Shown piece by piece: positions 8,982-17,443 of a stretch of DNA of 64,000 nucleotides. The translations under genes were made by a program, and so were the position numbers. Source of the DNA: Methylocystis sp. ATCC 49242 (GTDB lineage: Bacteria; Pseudomonadota; Alphaproteobacteria; Rhizobiales; Beijerinckiaceae); the NCBI RefSeq assembly GCF_000188155.2, contig NZ_KE124774.1:1742356-1806355 (forward strand), given 5' to 3'. The number at the start of each line of letters is the position of its first letter. The stretch's first letter is position 1. Under the pieces are notes generated by a model. It ran no database searches. It saw nothing but the letters and a program-made list of their open reading frames with translations, and was not told the origin of the DNA.

Positions 8982-9841
8982 ACTGGTATTCCAACGTCGT
9001 CCCGCCCAAGATAAAGGCCCTCATCAAGCGCGAGGCGCCAGAGAATCTATGGGTGAAATGCCCGGAGAGCGGCCAGCTCGTGTTCCACAAGGACATCGAG
9101 GCCAATCTCTTCGTCGTGCCGGGCTCCGGCTATCACATGCGCTGTCCGGTCGAGGTTCGGCTGACGACGCTGTTCGACAATGGCGAGATGGAGCTGCTGC
9201 CGACGCCCGAGGCGCCGGTCGATCCGCTGAAATTCCGCGACATCAAGCGCTATGTCGACAAGTTGAAGGAATATCGAACCAAGACCGGCATGCAGGACGC
9301 GGTGACGCTCGCGACCGGCAAGCTCGAAGGTTCGCAGGTCACGGTCGCCGTACAGGATTTCGACTTTCTCGGCGGCTCGCTCGGCATGGCGGCGGGCGAG
9401 GCCATCGTCGCCGGCGCCGAACATGCGCTCGCCAAGCGCACGCCTTTCATTATCTTCACCGCCTCCGGCGGCGCCCGCATGCAGGAGGGCATGTTCTCGC
9501 TGATGCAGATGCCGCGCACGACCATCGCCGTGCAGCGCCTGCGCGACGCGAAGCTCCCCTATATTGTCGTGCTGACGAATCCGACGACCGGCGGCGTCAC
9601 GGCCTCCTATGCGATGCTCGGCGACGTGCAGATAGCGGAGCCCGGCGCGATCATCGGCTTCGCCGGCGCCCGCGTCATCGAGCAGACGATCCGCGAGAAA
9701 CTGCCGGACGGCTTCCAGCGCGCTGAATATCTGCGCGACCATGGCATGGTCGACATGGTGGTGCCGCGTCAGGAGATGCGCGAGACTCTCGCGCGCCTGT
9801 GCGGCCTCCTGACCAAGTCGCCGCCGCGCCGCGCCGCGTAA
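8978..9841 (+). CDS. accD: Acetyl-CoA carboxylase carboxyltransferase subunit beta
   Basis: With AccA forms the carboxyltransferase that moves CO2 from biotin to acetyl-CoA, giving malonyl-CoA for fatty acid synthesis. The 287-residue sequence carries the carboxyltransferase core ([35 protein letters not shown]). The four-Cys zinc finger of E. coli AccD is not intact: only Cys28 and Cys56 remain in the N-terminal module, a loss I believe is common in alphaproteobacteria. Its ATG overlaps the trpA stop and folC follows 23 nt downstream. Confidence 0.95.
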   Translation: MNWYSNVVPPKIKALIKREAPENLWVKCPESGQLVFHKDIEANLFVVPGSGYHMRCPVEVRLTTLFDNGEMELLPTPEAPVDPLKFRDIKRYVDKLKEYRTKTGMQDAVTLATGKLEGSQVTVAVQDFDFLGGSLGMAAGEAIVAGAEHALAKRTPFIIFTASGGARMQEGMFSLMQMPRTTIAVQRLRDAKLPYIVVLTNPTTGGVTASYAMLGDVQIAEPGAIIGFAGARVIEQTIREKLPDGFQRAEYLRDHGMVDMVVPRQEMRETLARLCGLLTKSPPRRAA

Positions 9842-9864
9842 TCTCGAGAAAGGCGCGACCCGCA

Positions 9865-11184
9865 ATGGATCAGCATGACGCGATCCTGTCGCGACTGCTC
9901 ACGCTTCATCCCAAGCGCATCGATCTGTCGCTCGGCCGCACCGAGCGGCTGCTGGAGGCGCTCGGCCGTCCGGACCTGCGCCTGCCGCCGACGATCCATG
10001 TCGCCGGCACGAACGGCAAGGGCTCGACCATCGCCTTTCTGCGCGCGATGCTGGAGGCGGCGGGCAAGCGCGTGCATGTCTACACCTCGCCACATCTGCT
10101 GCGTTTCAACGAGCGCATCCGGCTCGGCGCGGAGGGCGGCGGCAAGCTCGTCGACGACGACCGGCTGAATGCGGCGCTGGAGCGCTGCGAACAGGCGAAT
10201 GGCGGCCAGCCGATCACCTTCTTCGAGGTGACGACGGCGGCGGCCTTCTCGCTGTTCGCCGAGACGCCCGCCGACTGGCTGCTGCTGGAGACCGGCCTCG
10301 GCGGACGCTACGACGCGACCAACGTCATCGCCAATCCAAAGGCGACGATCATCACATCGATCTCGATCGACCATCCCGAATTCCTGGGCGCGACCGTCGA
10401 CAAGATCGCCTATGAAAAGGCCGGCATCTTCAAGCGCGGCGCGCCGGCGATCATCGGCTTCCAGTCCGAGCCGGCCGCGAACGTGCTTGAGCGCGAGGCG
10501 CGGCGCGTCGGCGCGCCGTTGATCGTCGCCGGACAGGATTTCCATATTCGCGAGGAGAACGGTCGCCTCGTCTTCGAGGACGAGGGCGGCCTGCTCGATT
10601 TGCCGCTGCCGCGCCTCGCTGGGCGCCACCAGCATGAAAACGCCGCCGGCGCCATCGCGGCGATCCGCGCTGTCGCGCCCGAACTGCCGTCGAGCGCGAT
10701 AGAAGCCGGCCTCACCCGCGCCGAATGGCCCGCGCGCCTGCAAAGGCTGATGCGCGGCCGCGTGGTCGATCTGGCCCCCGACGGGGCCGAGGTCTGGCTG
10801 GACGGCGGCCACAATGAAGACGGCGGCAGGGTGCTCGCCGAGGCGATGGCCGAATTCCACGACCGCGCGCCGCGCCCGCTGGCGCTAATCTGCGGCGCGC
10901 AGACGACCAAGGACGTGGGCGCGCTGCTGCGGCACTTCGCCGGTCTCGCCCGCGAAGTGGTGGCCGTGCCCGTCGAAGGCGAGCACAAGAGCTGGCCGCC
11001 GGAGGAAGTCGCCGCGCTGGCGAAGGCCGAGGGCATTCCGAGCGCCGCCGCCGCCAACAGCGTCGAGGAGGCGCTGTCGATCCTGCGGATGCGGAGCTTC
11101 GACCAGCCGCCCCGCGTGCTCATCGCCGGCTCCCTCTACCTCGCCGCGACGGTGCTGGGAGCGAACGGGTCGCAGATAGAGTAG
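9865..11184 (+). CDS. folC: Folylpolyglutamate synthase / dihydrofolate synthase
   Basis: An ATP-dependent ligase that adds glutamate to dihydropteroate and extends folate polyglutamate tails. The P-loop GTNGKGS lies at residues 48-54 and the Mur-ligase-like core follows (SIDHPEFLG; AGRHQHENAAGAIAA; LDGGHNEDGG). The ATG at 9865 (439 residues) follows a GAGAAAGG ribosome binding site and removes a low-complexity in-frame extension overlapping accD. It closes the trpA-accD-folC run, and the C1-cofactor genes begin 63 nt later. Whether it also glutamylates H4MPT-pathway intermediates cannot be told from sequence. Confidence 0.93.
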   Translation: MDQHDAILSRLLTLHPKRIDLSLGRTERLLEALGRPDLRLPPTIHVAGTNGKGSTIAFLRAMLEAAGKRVHVYTSPHLLRFNERIRLGAEGGGKLVDDDRLNAALERCEQANGGQPITFFEVTTAAAFSLFAETPADWLLLETGLGGRYDATNVIANPKATIITSISIDHPEFLGATVDKIAYEKAGIFKRGAPAIIGFQSEPAANVLEREARRVGAPLIVAGQDFHIREENGRLVFEDEGGLLDLPLPRLAGRHQHENAAGAIAAIRAVAPELPSSAIEAGLTRAEWPARLQRLMRGRVVDLAPDGAEVWLDGGHNEDGGRVLAEAMAEFHDRAPRPLALICGAQTTKDVGALLRHFAGLAREVVAVPVEGEHKSWPPEEVAALAKAEGIPSAAAANSVEEALSILRMRSFDQPPRVLIAGSLYLAATVLGANGSQIE

Positions 11185-11247
11185 GCCGCGCGCATCCCAC
11201 ACGAATGTAGTAAGAGCTGCAATCGACGGTTTTTCGGAGCGTAAGTA

Positions 11248-12396
11248 ATGACCCTGATGTTGGCCAGCGTTCTGTCGCGCGAGGAGGCGGAGATCGCGCT
11301 CGCGCACGGCGCCGACATCATCGACTGCAAGGACCCCGCTCGCGGCGCGCTCGGCGCCCTGCCGCTAGCGCAGGTCTCCGAAATCGTCGCCGCGGTGAAC
11401 GGCCGCCGGCCCGTGAGCGCCGTCGTCGAACTGCCGCATGACGTGGCCCACGCGCGCCGCGACTTCGAGGCCGCCATCGCGACTGGCGTCGAATATGTGA
11501 AATTCGCTTTGCCCGTCACACCCGACGCCGACGAGATCATCGAGGCCCTGGCCCCCCTCGCGGCGCGCGTAAAACTCGTCGCGGTGATTTTCGCGGACCT
11601 CGGACCGGACTTCGACCTTCTTCCCGCCCTCGCCCGCGCCGGTTTCCACGGCGCGATGCTGGACACGGCGCACAAGGGCAAGGGCCGCCTCATCGACATA
11701 ATGAACATCGGCGACCTTTCCGAATTCGTCGCCAAATGCCGCGCACTGGGCCTCGCCTCGGGACTCGCCGGCGCGCTGGAGCCGCCCGACGCCCCGCGCC
11801 TTCTCGTCACGGGCGCGAGCGTCATCGGCTTTCGCGGCGCGCTTTGCGCACATGGCGACCGGCGCGGCGCCATCGACGGCCGCGCGACGGCGCTGATCCG
11901 CGATCTCATCCCGCTCGAGCGCGGCGAGAAAGTGGCGCCCGTCGCCGACTGGTCGCATCTCGGCCGCGGCTATATCCAGCCGCCCAGCGCCAATGACACC
12001 GACTGCGTCTTCCTGCACGACTATGTCGTGCCGATGGAGGTCGGCGCCTATGCGCATGAATATGGTCATACGCAACGCGTGCGTTTCAACGTCGACGCCG
12101 ACGTGGCGCGCGCCAATGGCGCCGACGACATGCGCTCGGTCTTCTCCTACGACGTCATCATGGACGCGATCAAAATGATCCTCGCCGGAGGCCACATCGC
12201 CATGGTCGAGACGATCGCGGAGCGGCTTGCGGAGAGCGTGCTGCTGCATGAGCGCGTGCGCTCGGTGACGGTGCAGGTCGAAAAGCTCGACGTTGCGCCC
12301 GGCGCCGTCGGCGTGAAGATCCGCCGCGAGCGCGTCCATGAGGACGCCCGCCGCTCGCCCTACGCGCCGAACTACGCCGATGCCGCCGAAGACTGA
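11248..12396 (+). CDS. MfnB-FolB fusion: (5-formylfuran-3-yl)methyl phosphate synthase + dihydroneopterin aldolase-like domain
   Basis: Two domains for archaeal-type C1 carriers are joined in 382 residues. Residues 1-~225 match MfnB, which condenses two glyceraldehyde-3-phosphates into the furan precursor of methanofuran: the Schiff-base region is DCKDPARGALGA (Asp26, Lys28), with Lys85 (YVKFALP), Asp139 and Lys143 (MLDTAHKGKG) at the other conserved positions. Residues ~250-365 resemble dihydroneopterin aldolase (FolB): YDVIMDAI, HIAMVETIAERLAE, and Lys346 in VEKLDVAPGAVGV. GGAGCGTAAGTA precedes the ATG. It heads a forward run of five cofactor genes. The function of each half is inferred from its motifs. 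Confidence 0.85.
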   Translation: MTLMLASVLSREEAEIALAHGADIIDCKDPARGALGALPLAQVSEIVAAVNGRRPVSAVVELPHDVAHARRDFEAAIATGVEYVKFALPVTPDADEIIEALAPLAARVKLVAVIFADLGPDFDLLPALARAGFHGAMLDTAHKGKGRLIDIMNIGDLSEFVAKCRALGLASGLAGALEPPDAPRLLVTGASVIGFRGALCAHGDRRGAIDGRATALIRDLIPLERGEKVAPVADWSHLGRGYIQPPSANDTDCVFLHDYVVPMEVGAYAHEYGHTQRVRFNVDADVARANGADDMRSVFSYDVIMDAIKMILAGGHIAMVETIAERLAESVLLHERVRSVTVQVEKLDVAPGAVGVKIRRERVHEDARRSPYAPNYADAAED

Positions 12397-13024
12397 GGCG
12401 CGGCCGCTCGCTGTCGCGAAGATCGGCGGCAGCCTTCACGCCTCGCCCGATCTCGCGCGCTGGATCGCGGCGCTGAAAAACTATCCGCACAGGCTGACGC
12501 TGGTTTCAGGCGGCGGCCCCTTCGCAGACGCAGTGCGCGCCGCGCAGCCGAAGATCGGCTTCCCGGATACGACAGCCCACGCCATGGCCGTGCTGGCGAT
12601 GGAGCAATACGCGCTGGCGCTCGCGAGCCTTCACGATCTCGACCTCGCCGGAACGCGCGAGGAGTTCGAGGCGATCCACGCCCGCGGCCGCATCGCGCTC
12701 TGGCGCCCCTCTCCAATGGTCGGAGCGGCGCGCGACATTGCGCCGGGCTGGGACGTGACCTCGGACAGTCTTGCGGCCTGGCTGGCGAGAGAAACGAATG
12801 CGGCCGCGCTACTGATGATCAAGAGCGTCGATGTCGGCGTCGATCTTGCTTTGCGCGATCTCGTCTCGGCCGGCGTTGTCGACCTGGCCTTTCCAACCTA
12901 TGTCGACGGAACGCCCGTCTTCGTCGCCGGTCCGCGGGCGCTCGCTGATGCAGCGCAGCTCTTGACCGGCGGCGCCCTGCCCGGCGTTCCTGTCGCGGCA
13001 TCAACACAGAAGATCGCCTCATGA
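12380..13024 (+). CDS. Amino-acid-kinase family protein, MfnE-like (methanofuran biosynthesis)
   Basis: A 214-residue member of the amino acid kinase superfamily, with the phosphate-binding KIGGSL at residues 14-19 and SGGGPFADAVR after it. In methanogens MfnE phosphorylates (5-aminomethylfuran-3-yl)methyl phosphate, and methylotrophs keep a homologue in their H4MPT clusters; context supports that role. The ATG at 12380 (17-nt overlap with the upstream gene) is preferred over an in-frame ATG at 12338, because the longer form adds an Arg/Pro-rich segment encoded inside the upstream gene. The stop overlaps the next start by ATGA. Confidence 0.8.
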   Translation: MPPKTEARPLAVAKIGGSLHASPDLARWIAALKNYPHRLTLVSGGGPFADAVRAAQPKIGFPDTTAHAMAVLAMEQYALALASLHDLDLAGTREEFEAIHARGRIALWRPSPMVGAARDIAPGWDVTSDSLAAWLARETNAAALLMIKSVDVGVDLALRDLVSAGVVDLAFPTYVDGTPVFVAGPRALADAAQLLTGGALPGVPVAASTQKIAS

Positions 13025-13578
13025 CAAAAAAGAACGTTGTGACGCCGCGCTGGGGCTGGGCGCTCACCGGCTCGGGACATTTCTTTACCGAATGTCTCGA
13101 AATGATCCGCTCGCTCGATCACTGCGATCTGTTCGTCAGCAAGGCGGCGGCGGAAGTCGTGCGCATGTACAAGCACGACCTCGACCTGCCGGACACGATC
13201 CGCATCTTCAAGGACACGACAGCGAGCGCCGCGCCAGTCGGCGGCTTCTATTACAACGTCTATCACACGCTGGTCGTCGCGCCCGCGACCTCGAACACCG
13301 TGGCGAAAGCCGTCGTCGGAATTTCCGACAATCTCGCCACGAATGTCTTCGCGCAGGCCGGCAAGTGCCGCGTGCCGACCATCGTCTTCGCCTGCGACAC
13401 GGCGCCGGAACTCGAAACGCGCGCGCCAAAGGGCATGGTGATGGTCTACCCGCGCCGCATCGACCTGGAGAACACCGACAAGCTCAAATCCTTCGAGGCG
13501 ACGCAGGTCGTCGAGAGCCTCGCGGCCCTGAACGAGGCGGTCGAACGCCGCCGCCGCGAAGTCACGCCGCAAGGATAG
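13021..13578 (+). CDS. Archaeal-type flavoprotein (AfpA/DmrB-like)
   Basis: A 185-residue FMN-binding flavoprotein of the COG1036 type found in methanogens and methylotrophs. Features visible are an N-terminal strand-loop (WGWALTGSGHFFTECLEMI), the flavin-loop region (VAPATSNTVAKAVVGISDNLATNV) and two family-like cysteines (AGKCRVP, FACDTAP). Archaeal DmrB reduces dihydromethanopterin to H4MPT, the last biosynthetic step; AfpA of methylotrophs is proposed to act in the same pathway. It starts within the stop of the kinase gene (ATGA), so the two are probably co-translated. Confidence 0.8.
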   Translation: MTKKNVVTPRWGWALTGSGHFFTECLEMIRSLDHCDLFVSKAAAEVVRMYKHDLDLPDTIRIFKDTTASAAPVGGFYYNVYHTLVVAPATSNTVAKAVVGISDNLATNVFAQAGKCRVPTIVFACDTAPELETRAPKGMVMVYPRRIDLENTDKLKSFEATQVVESLAALNEAVERRRREVTPQG

Positions 13579-13615
13579 GCGCGCCAGCGGGCGTGCTTCA
13601 AATGAAAGACATTGC

Positions 13616-15037
13616 ATGAGCGAGCGCCTGCTGTTCCTCACCGGCCATCTGGCCTTTCCGCGGCTCGAGCGGATGGTGGCGGGCTTCGGCGAGACGGCGC
13701 GCGACTGGCGCATTCACGACATTGGCGTGAAGGTCGCGGCGTTGATGACGCAGGAGATCATCCAGCGTCGCCTGCCCCGGCCCGTGGAGGCGGATCGCGT
13801 GATCCTGCCCGGCCGCTGCCGCGCTGACCTCGACGCGCTCGCCAGGGAATTCGGCGTGCCCTTCGAGCGCGGGCCGGAGGAAATCGCGGACCTTCCCGCC
13901 TATCTCGGCCATGGCGGCCGCGCGCCCGATCTCTCGCGCCATGACATGCGCATTTTCGCGGAGATCGTCGACGCCTCGAAAATGACGGTCGACGAGGTGG
14001 TGACGAAAGCGCTCGTCCTGCAACGCGGCGGCGCCGACGTCATCGACCTCGGCTGCCTGCCCGATACGCCGTTCGACCACATGGAGGAAACCATAGCGGC
14101 GCTGAAGGCGAACGGCCTCAAGGTGAGCGTCGATTCCGCCAATGTCTCCGAACTCGAGCGGGCGGCGAGAGCCGGCGTCGATCATCTGCTGAGCCTCGAC
14201 GAAGAGACGCTGCGGATTCTTCCCGATCATTCGTCCGTCGTTCCGATACTCGTGCCGCGCCCGCACGGCGATCTGGATTCGCTTCAGCGCGCGGCGCGGA
14301 TCGCGCACAGACGCGGAATCAGCGCGATCCTCGATCCGATTCTCGATCCGATTCACTTCGGATTCGCGGCGTCCATCGCGCGCTATGTGGAGCTGCGCGC
14401 GCGCGAGCCCGAGGCCGAGATCATGATGGGCACGGGCAATCTCACCGAACTCACCGACGCGGACTCGGGCGGCGTCACGGCCGCGATGCTCGGCATATGT
14501 TCGGAGCTCAATATCCGCCATCTCCTCACCGTGCAGGTGAGCCCGCACACGCGTCGCACGCTGCAGGAGCATGACGCGGCGCGGCGTCTTATGTACGCGG
14601 CCCGCGCCGATCGCGCGTTGCCGAAGGGTTACAGCGACGCGCTCTTACAATTGCACGACCGTCGCCCCTACGCCGCTACGCCGCTCGAAATCGCCGAGCT
14701 CGCGCGCGAATTGCGCGACAGCAATTTCCGAATCGATACGACGCAGGACGGCGTTCATATCTACGCCAAGCGCTTCCACCACGTCGCGAGCGACGCCATG
14801 TCGCTCTTTCCGCATCTGGGCGTCGAGCACGACGGCGCGCACGCCTTCTATCTCGGAACGGAGCTGATGAAGGCCGAGATCGCCTTCAAGCTGGGCAAGC
14901 GCTATCGCCAGGACGAGCCGCTGGACTTTGGCGCGGCCGTGGACATTAATGAAGAGGACGCCACGCGCTTCAAGGAAATGGGACACACCATGCGCAAGGC
15001 GGGCGAGGGACGCGCGGAAGATGCCTCTGATACATGA
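13616..15037 (+). CDS. Dihydropteroate-synthase-like protein (DUF6513 type), H4MPT pathway
   Basis: A 473-residue protein whose central part (about 120-380) is a TIM barrel related to dihydropteroate synthase, with MTVDEVVTKALVLQRGGADVIDLGCLPD matching the strand-1/pterin-site region in two segments (MTVDEVVTKAL and GGADVIDLGC). The extra N-terminal domain (LLFLTGHLAFPRLERMV) marks the archaeal/methylotroph subgroup rather than folate FolP. In H4MPT biosynthesis a member could join the pterin to the aromatic moiety, but the reaction is not established from sequence. It follows the flavoprotein by 37 nt and overlaps the DUF447 gene by 17 nt. Confidence 0.8.
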   Translation: MSERLLFLTGHLAFPRLERMVAGFGETARDWRIHDIGVKVAALMTQEIIQRRLPRPVEADRVILPGRCRADLDALAREFGVPFERGPEEIADLPAYLGHGGRAPDLSRHDMRIFAEIVDASKMTVDEVVTKALVLQRGGADVIDLGCLPDTPFDHMEETIAALKANGLKVSVDSANVSELERAARAGVDHLLSLDEETLRILPDHSSVVPILVPRPHGDLDSLQRAARIAHRRGISAILDPILDPIHFGFAASIARYVELRAREPEAEIMMGTGNLTELTDADSGGVTAAMLGICSELNIRHLLTVQVSPHTRRTLQEHDAARRLMYAARADRALPKGYSDALLQLHDRRPYAATPLEIAELARELRDSNFRIDTTQDGVHIYAKRFHHVASDAMSLFPHLGVEHDGAHAFYLGTELMKAEIAFKLGKRYRQDEPLDFGAAVDINEEDATRFKEMGHTMRKAGEGRAEDASDT

Positions 15038-15590
15038 ATGCGTCGTGACGACGCTCTCTCCCGTCGGCCGCCCGCATATCGCGCCTCTCGGACTGATCGA
15101 GGACGGACCTCACTGGATCATCGCCCCCTTTCGCCCCTCTGCAACGCTCTTCAATCTGAGCCAGACGCCGAAAGCCACCGCCAGCTTCACGGACGACGCG
15201 CGCGTCTTCGCGGGGCTCGTCGTCGGTCATCGCACCTTTCCGCTGACGGACATAGAGAACTGGCCGGCCCCGCGCCTCTCCTGCGCGCTGGCCCATGCGG
15301 AACTGGAAGTCGTGCGCGTCGAGGAGGATGAGATTCGCCCGCGTTTCATCTGTCGCGTGAAGCACACGGAAGCGCATCGCCCCTTCCTCGGCATGAATCG
15401 CGCCCGCGCCGCCGTGCTGGAAGCGGCGATTCTCGCCACGCGTCTCGGACGCCTGCCGCGCGAGAAGATCGAGAGCGAAATCGCCTATCTCAGGATCGCA
15501 ATAGAAAAGACGGCGGGAGAGGCCGAGCGCGAGGCCTGGGACATGGTGATGGAAAAGATCGCCGAGCATCTCTCGCGGGAAACCGCCTAG
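15021..15590 (+). CDS. DUF447 family protein, probable FMN-binding, C1-cofactor cluster
   Basis: A 189-residue protein of the DUF447 (COG2457) family, shared by methanogens and H4MPT-using methylotrophs. The N-terminal half looks like a split-barrel flavin-binding domain (ECVVTTLSPVGRPHIAPLGL; PFRPSATLFNLSQTP), and the C-terminal half is helical. The biochemical role is unknown. The ATG at 15021 lies inside the end of the upstream gene behind GCGCGGAAG; the product begins MPLIHECVVTT, as expected for the family. It is the last gene of the forward cofactor run and converges on the MfnF-like gene. Confidence 0.8.
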   Translation: MPLIHECVVTTLSPVGRPHIAPLGLIEDGPHWIIAPFRPSATLFNLSQTPKATASFTDDARVFAGLVVGHRTFPLTDIENWPAPRLSCALAHAELEVVRVEEDEIRPRFICRVKHTEAHRPFLGMNRARAAVLEAAILATRLGRLPREKIESEIAYLRIAIEKTAGEAEREAWDMVMEKIAEHLSRETA

Positions 15591-15634
15591 GCGCATTCTG
15601 CGAAAGCCGACAGACTTTTGCAGCCAGAATGCGC
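15591..15634. terminator. Hairpin between convergent C1-cofactor genes
   Basis: A perfect 10-bp inverted repeat (GCGCATTCTG / CAGAATGCGC) with a 24-nt loop begins directly after the DUF447 stop and sits before the convergent MfnF-like stop at 15657. The loop holds a second partial pairing (CTGCGAAAG with CTTTTGCAG). No T-run follows on either strand. It could be a bidirectional terminator or a transcript-end stabiliser. Confidence 0.45.
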
Positions 15635-15656
15635 GCCGGCTTCATGTTTATGCGCG

Positions 15657-16691
15657 CTACTTCTCTTCGAGTAACGCGAGCGCCGCCGCTGGCGCGCAAT
15701 CGGACGCCGCCGCGCGCAAATCTTCGGGCGCGGGGATGAAGTCCGCGAAATCCTGATAGGGGCGCGCCGTCATTTGCGCGAGACGCGCGACAAGCGCGCG
15801 GCCGACGCCGGCGCCGATGAAGGGCGCGTCGGGCGCGATCGCGTCGCGCGAGGCGAGGAGCGCGATCTGGTCCTCGATGGCGCGCATCTGCGCGCGCGCG
15901 AAATAATCGGCCAGCGCGCGCGCCTGCGAATCGGAAAGCTGCGCGGCGTCGCGGGCAATGAGGCGCGCAAGCCGCGCGCGCGAAGCGGGAATCGTTTTCG
16001 GGCGGCCGTCGGCGGTCGGCGAGAGATCGGCGCCGCTCTCGCCCTCCGGCAAATCGCCGAGCACGCGGCGCACGTCGGCCATGGAGGCGAAGGCCTCGTT
16101 GACGAGCGGCGTCCACGTCCCGTCGATTGGCGCGCGCGACGCATAGGCCTGCGGAGACCCGCGGCTGAAACCGGCGTAAGCGAGTTCGCCGGAGGCAAGC
16201 CGCTCGGCGTCAGTCGCGCCCGAGGCGCTGACGCAGCCGTTACGGATGGGGATCAAATCGCTCGTGGTCGAACCGATGTCGACGAACAACGCTTCGGCGC
16301 AATGCTGCGCGGCGAGTTCGGCGCTCGCGCGCCAATTGGCGGACGCCACCGACCCGGCGAATTCCGGCAGCGCCGCGCGCGAAACGAAACCATCCGCGCC
16401 GGCGTAGAAAAGAATATCGCCCGCGCCGATCTCCCGCGCGACGATCGCCGCAACCGAGATCACGCCGCGCGCGCGGTCCTCGAAAGCGTCCGACAATTCG
16501 GCCGTCATCGTGACGCGATGACGCGCGGCGGAGCCGAGTTCCGCGAGCGTTTCCCGGATCGGCTGCTCGAGATGCGCGAGGCCCATGTGCGGCGCGCAGG
16601 CGCGCTGGGTGACGGCGACAAGGCGACCATCTTCCGCCCGCGCGGCCTTCACATGCGCGCCGCCAATGTCCCAGCCGATGACGCTCGTCAT
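15657..16691 (-). CDS. H4MPT-linked C1 transfer pathway protein, MfnF-like
   Basis: A 344-residue protein of the ASKHA-type ATPase fold, COG1548 family: the phosphate-1 motif GWDIGGAHVKAA is at residues 5-16 and a second one is FVDIGSTTSDLIPI. In methanogens MfnF couples tyramine-glutamate to the aminomethylfuran diphosphate to build methanofuran; the methylotroph homologue is named after H4MPT-linked C1 transfer. A GAGGAAGC ribosome binding site precedes the ATG. It lies 64 nt downstream of fae on the same strand, separated by a strong terminator, so expression may depend on read-through or its own promoter. Confidence 0.85.
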   Translation of the reverse strand: MTSVIGWDIGGAHVKAARAEDGRLVAVTQRACAPHMGLAHLEQPIRETLAELGSAARHRVTMTAELSDAFEDRARGVISVAAIVAREIGAGDILFYAGADGFVSRAALPEFAGSVASANWRASAELAAQHCAEALFVDIGSTTSDLIPIRNGCVSASGATDAERLASGELAYAGFSRGSPQAYASRAPIDGTWTPLVNEAFASMADVRRVLGDLPEGESGADLSPTADGRPKTIPASRARLARLIARDAAQLSDSQARALADYFARAQMRAIEDQIALLASRDAIAPDAPFIGAGVGRALVARLAQMTARPYQDFADFIPAPEDLRAAASDCAPAAALALLEEK

Positions 16692-16705
16692 GCTTCCTCG
16701 AAATG

Positions 16706-16730
16706 AAAAAGGGGAGCCCTGCGGCTCCCC
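16706..16730 (-). terminator. Rho-independent terminator downstream of fae
   Basis: Read on the reverse strand, GGGGAGCC-GCAG-GGCTCCCC forms a perfect 8-bp GC-rich stem with a 4-nt loop, followed at once by TTTTT. It begins 25 nt after the fae stop and ends before the MfnF-like start. This is the best intrinsic terminator in the window, and fits a need to end heavy fae transcription. Confidence 0.85.
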
Positions 16731-16755
16731 TTCGATCTTACGCCGTCGCGCGAAA

Positions 16756-17265
16756 TCAGTTCGCGGCGAAGGGGTGCTTGGCCTCGTTGCGCTTGGCGAC
16801 GACTTCGGCGGCCTTCGGCTCGCCGCGAACGGCGCGGGCGATGGCTTCCTTCGTGGCCTGATAGTTGTAGTCCTGGATCTTCTTGTCGTCCGAAGCGTCC
16901 CAGTGAATGAACACGCCGACCGAGATGAACAGGTCGTCGGCTTCGGCCACCGGGATCACGCCCTCGGCGACCGAGTCGGCGACGGCCTTGGCGACGCCGT
17001 GCTGAGCCGGGCCGAACATCTGGACGGCCTGCTTGGCGCCCTTGATGGTGACCTTGTTGAACAGGATCGTGTTGGGCTTGCAGAGCAGGTTCGGAGCGAC
17101 GACCGCGAGAAGCGTCGTGAAGCCGTCCTTGTTGTTGACGAGAGCGTTCGCGAAAGCGAGCTCGGCGGCCGAACCGCGCGGACCCATGATCAGGTCGATG
17201 TGCGCGACTTCATTGCCTTCGCCAACCAGCGACTCGCCGACCAGCATCTTGTTGATAACTGCCAT
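16756..17265 (-). CDS. fae: Formaldehyde-activating enzyme
   Basis: Catalyses condensation of formaldehyde with tetrahydromethanopterin to methylene-H4MPT, the entry point of formaldehyde oxidation and detoxification in methylotrophs. The 169-residue sequence is close to Methylobacterium Fae along its length, including [18 protein letters not shown] with the proposed catalytic His22, [23 protein letters not shown] and the C-terminal KHPFAAN. The ATG is preceded by AAAGGGA. It lies 178 nt downstream of mtdB on the same strand and is followed by a strong terminator, as expected for an abundant cytoplasmic enzyme. Confidence 0.97.
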   Translation of the reverse strand: MAVINKMLVGESLVGEGNEVAHIDLIMGPRGSAAELAFANALVNNKDGFTTLLAVVAPNLLCKPNTILFNKVTIKGAKQAVQMFGPAQHGVAKAVADSVAEGVIPVAEADDLFISVGVFIHWDASDDKKIQDYNYQATKEAIARAVRGEPKAAEVVAKRNEAKHPFAAN

Positions 17266-17294
17266 GTGCGTTCCCTTTCAAAGAAACATTGCAT

Positions 17295-17312
17295 CCCGCC
17301 AGGGGCGGCGGG
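17295..17312 (-). other. Short hairpin in the fae leader
   Basis: CCCGCC and GGCGGG pair around a 6-nt loop in the 178-nt gap between the mtdB stop and fae start, 29 nt upstream of the fae ATG. It may end mtdB transcription, or shape the fae 5' end; no T-run follows on the reverse strand. No promoter could be assigned with confidence in this gap. Confidence 0.25.
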
Positions 17313-17443
17313 CGTTTTGCCAGGAGCCGGACACACGAAGGCGCCGGCCATGAGAAAGCGCTGCGGACAAACGACCGCGGCGCGGACTCAACCAGTTTTG
17401 CGCACGCTTGCCAAGTTCCTCGCCCGGCAATTGCGCGCGCGTC

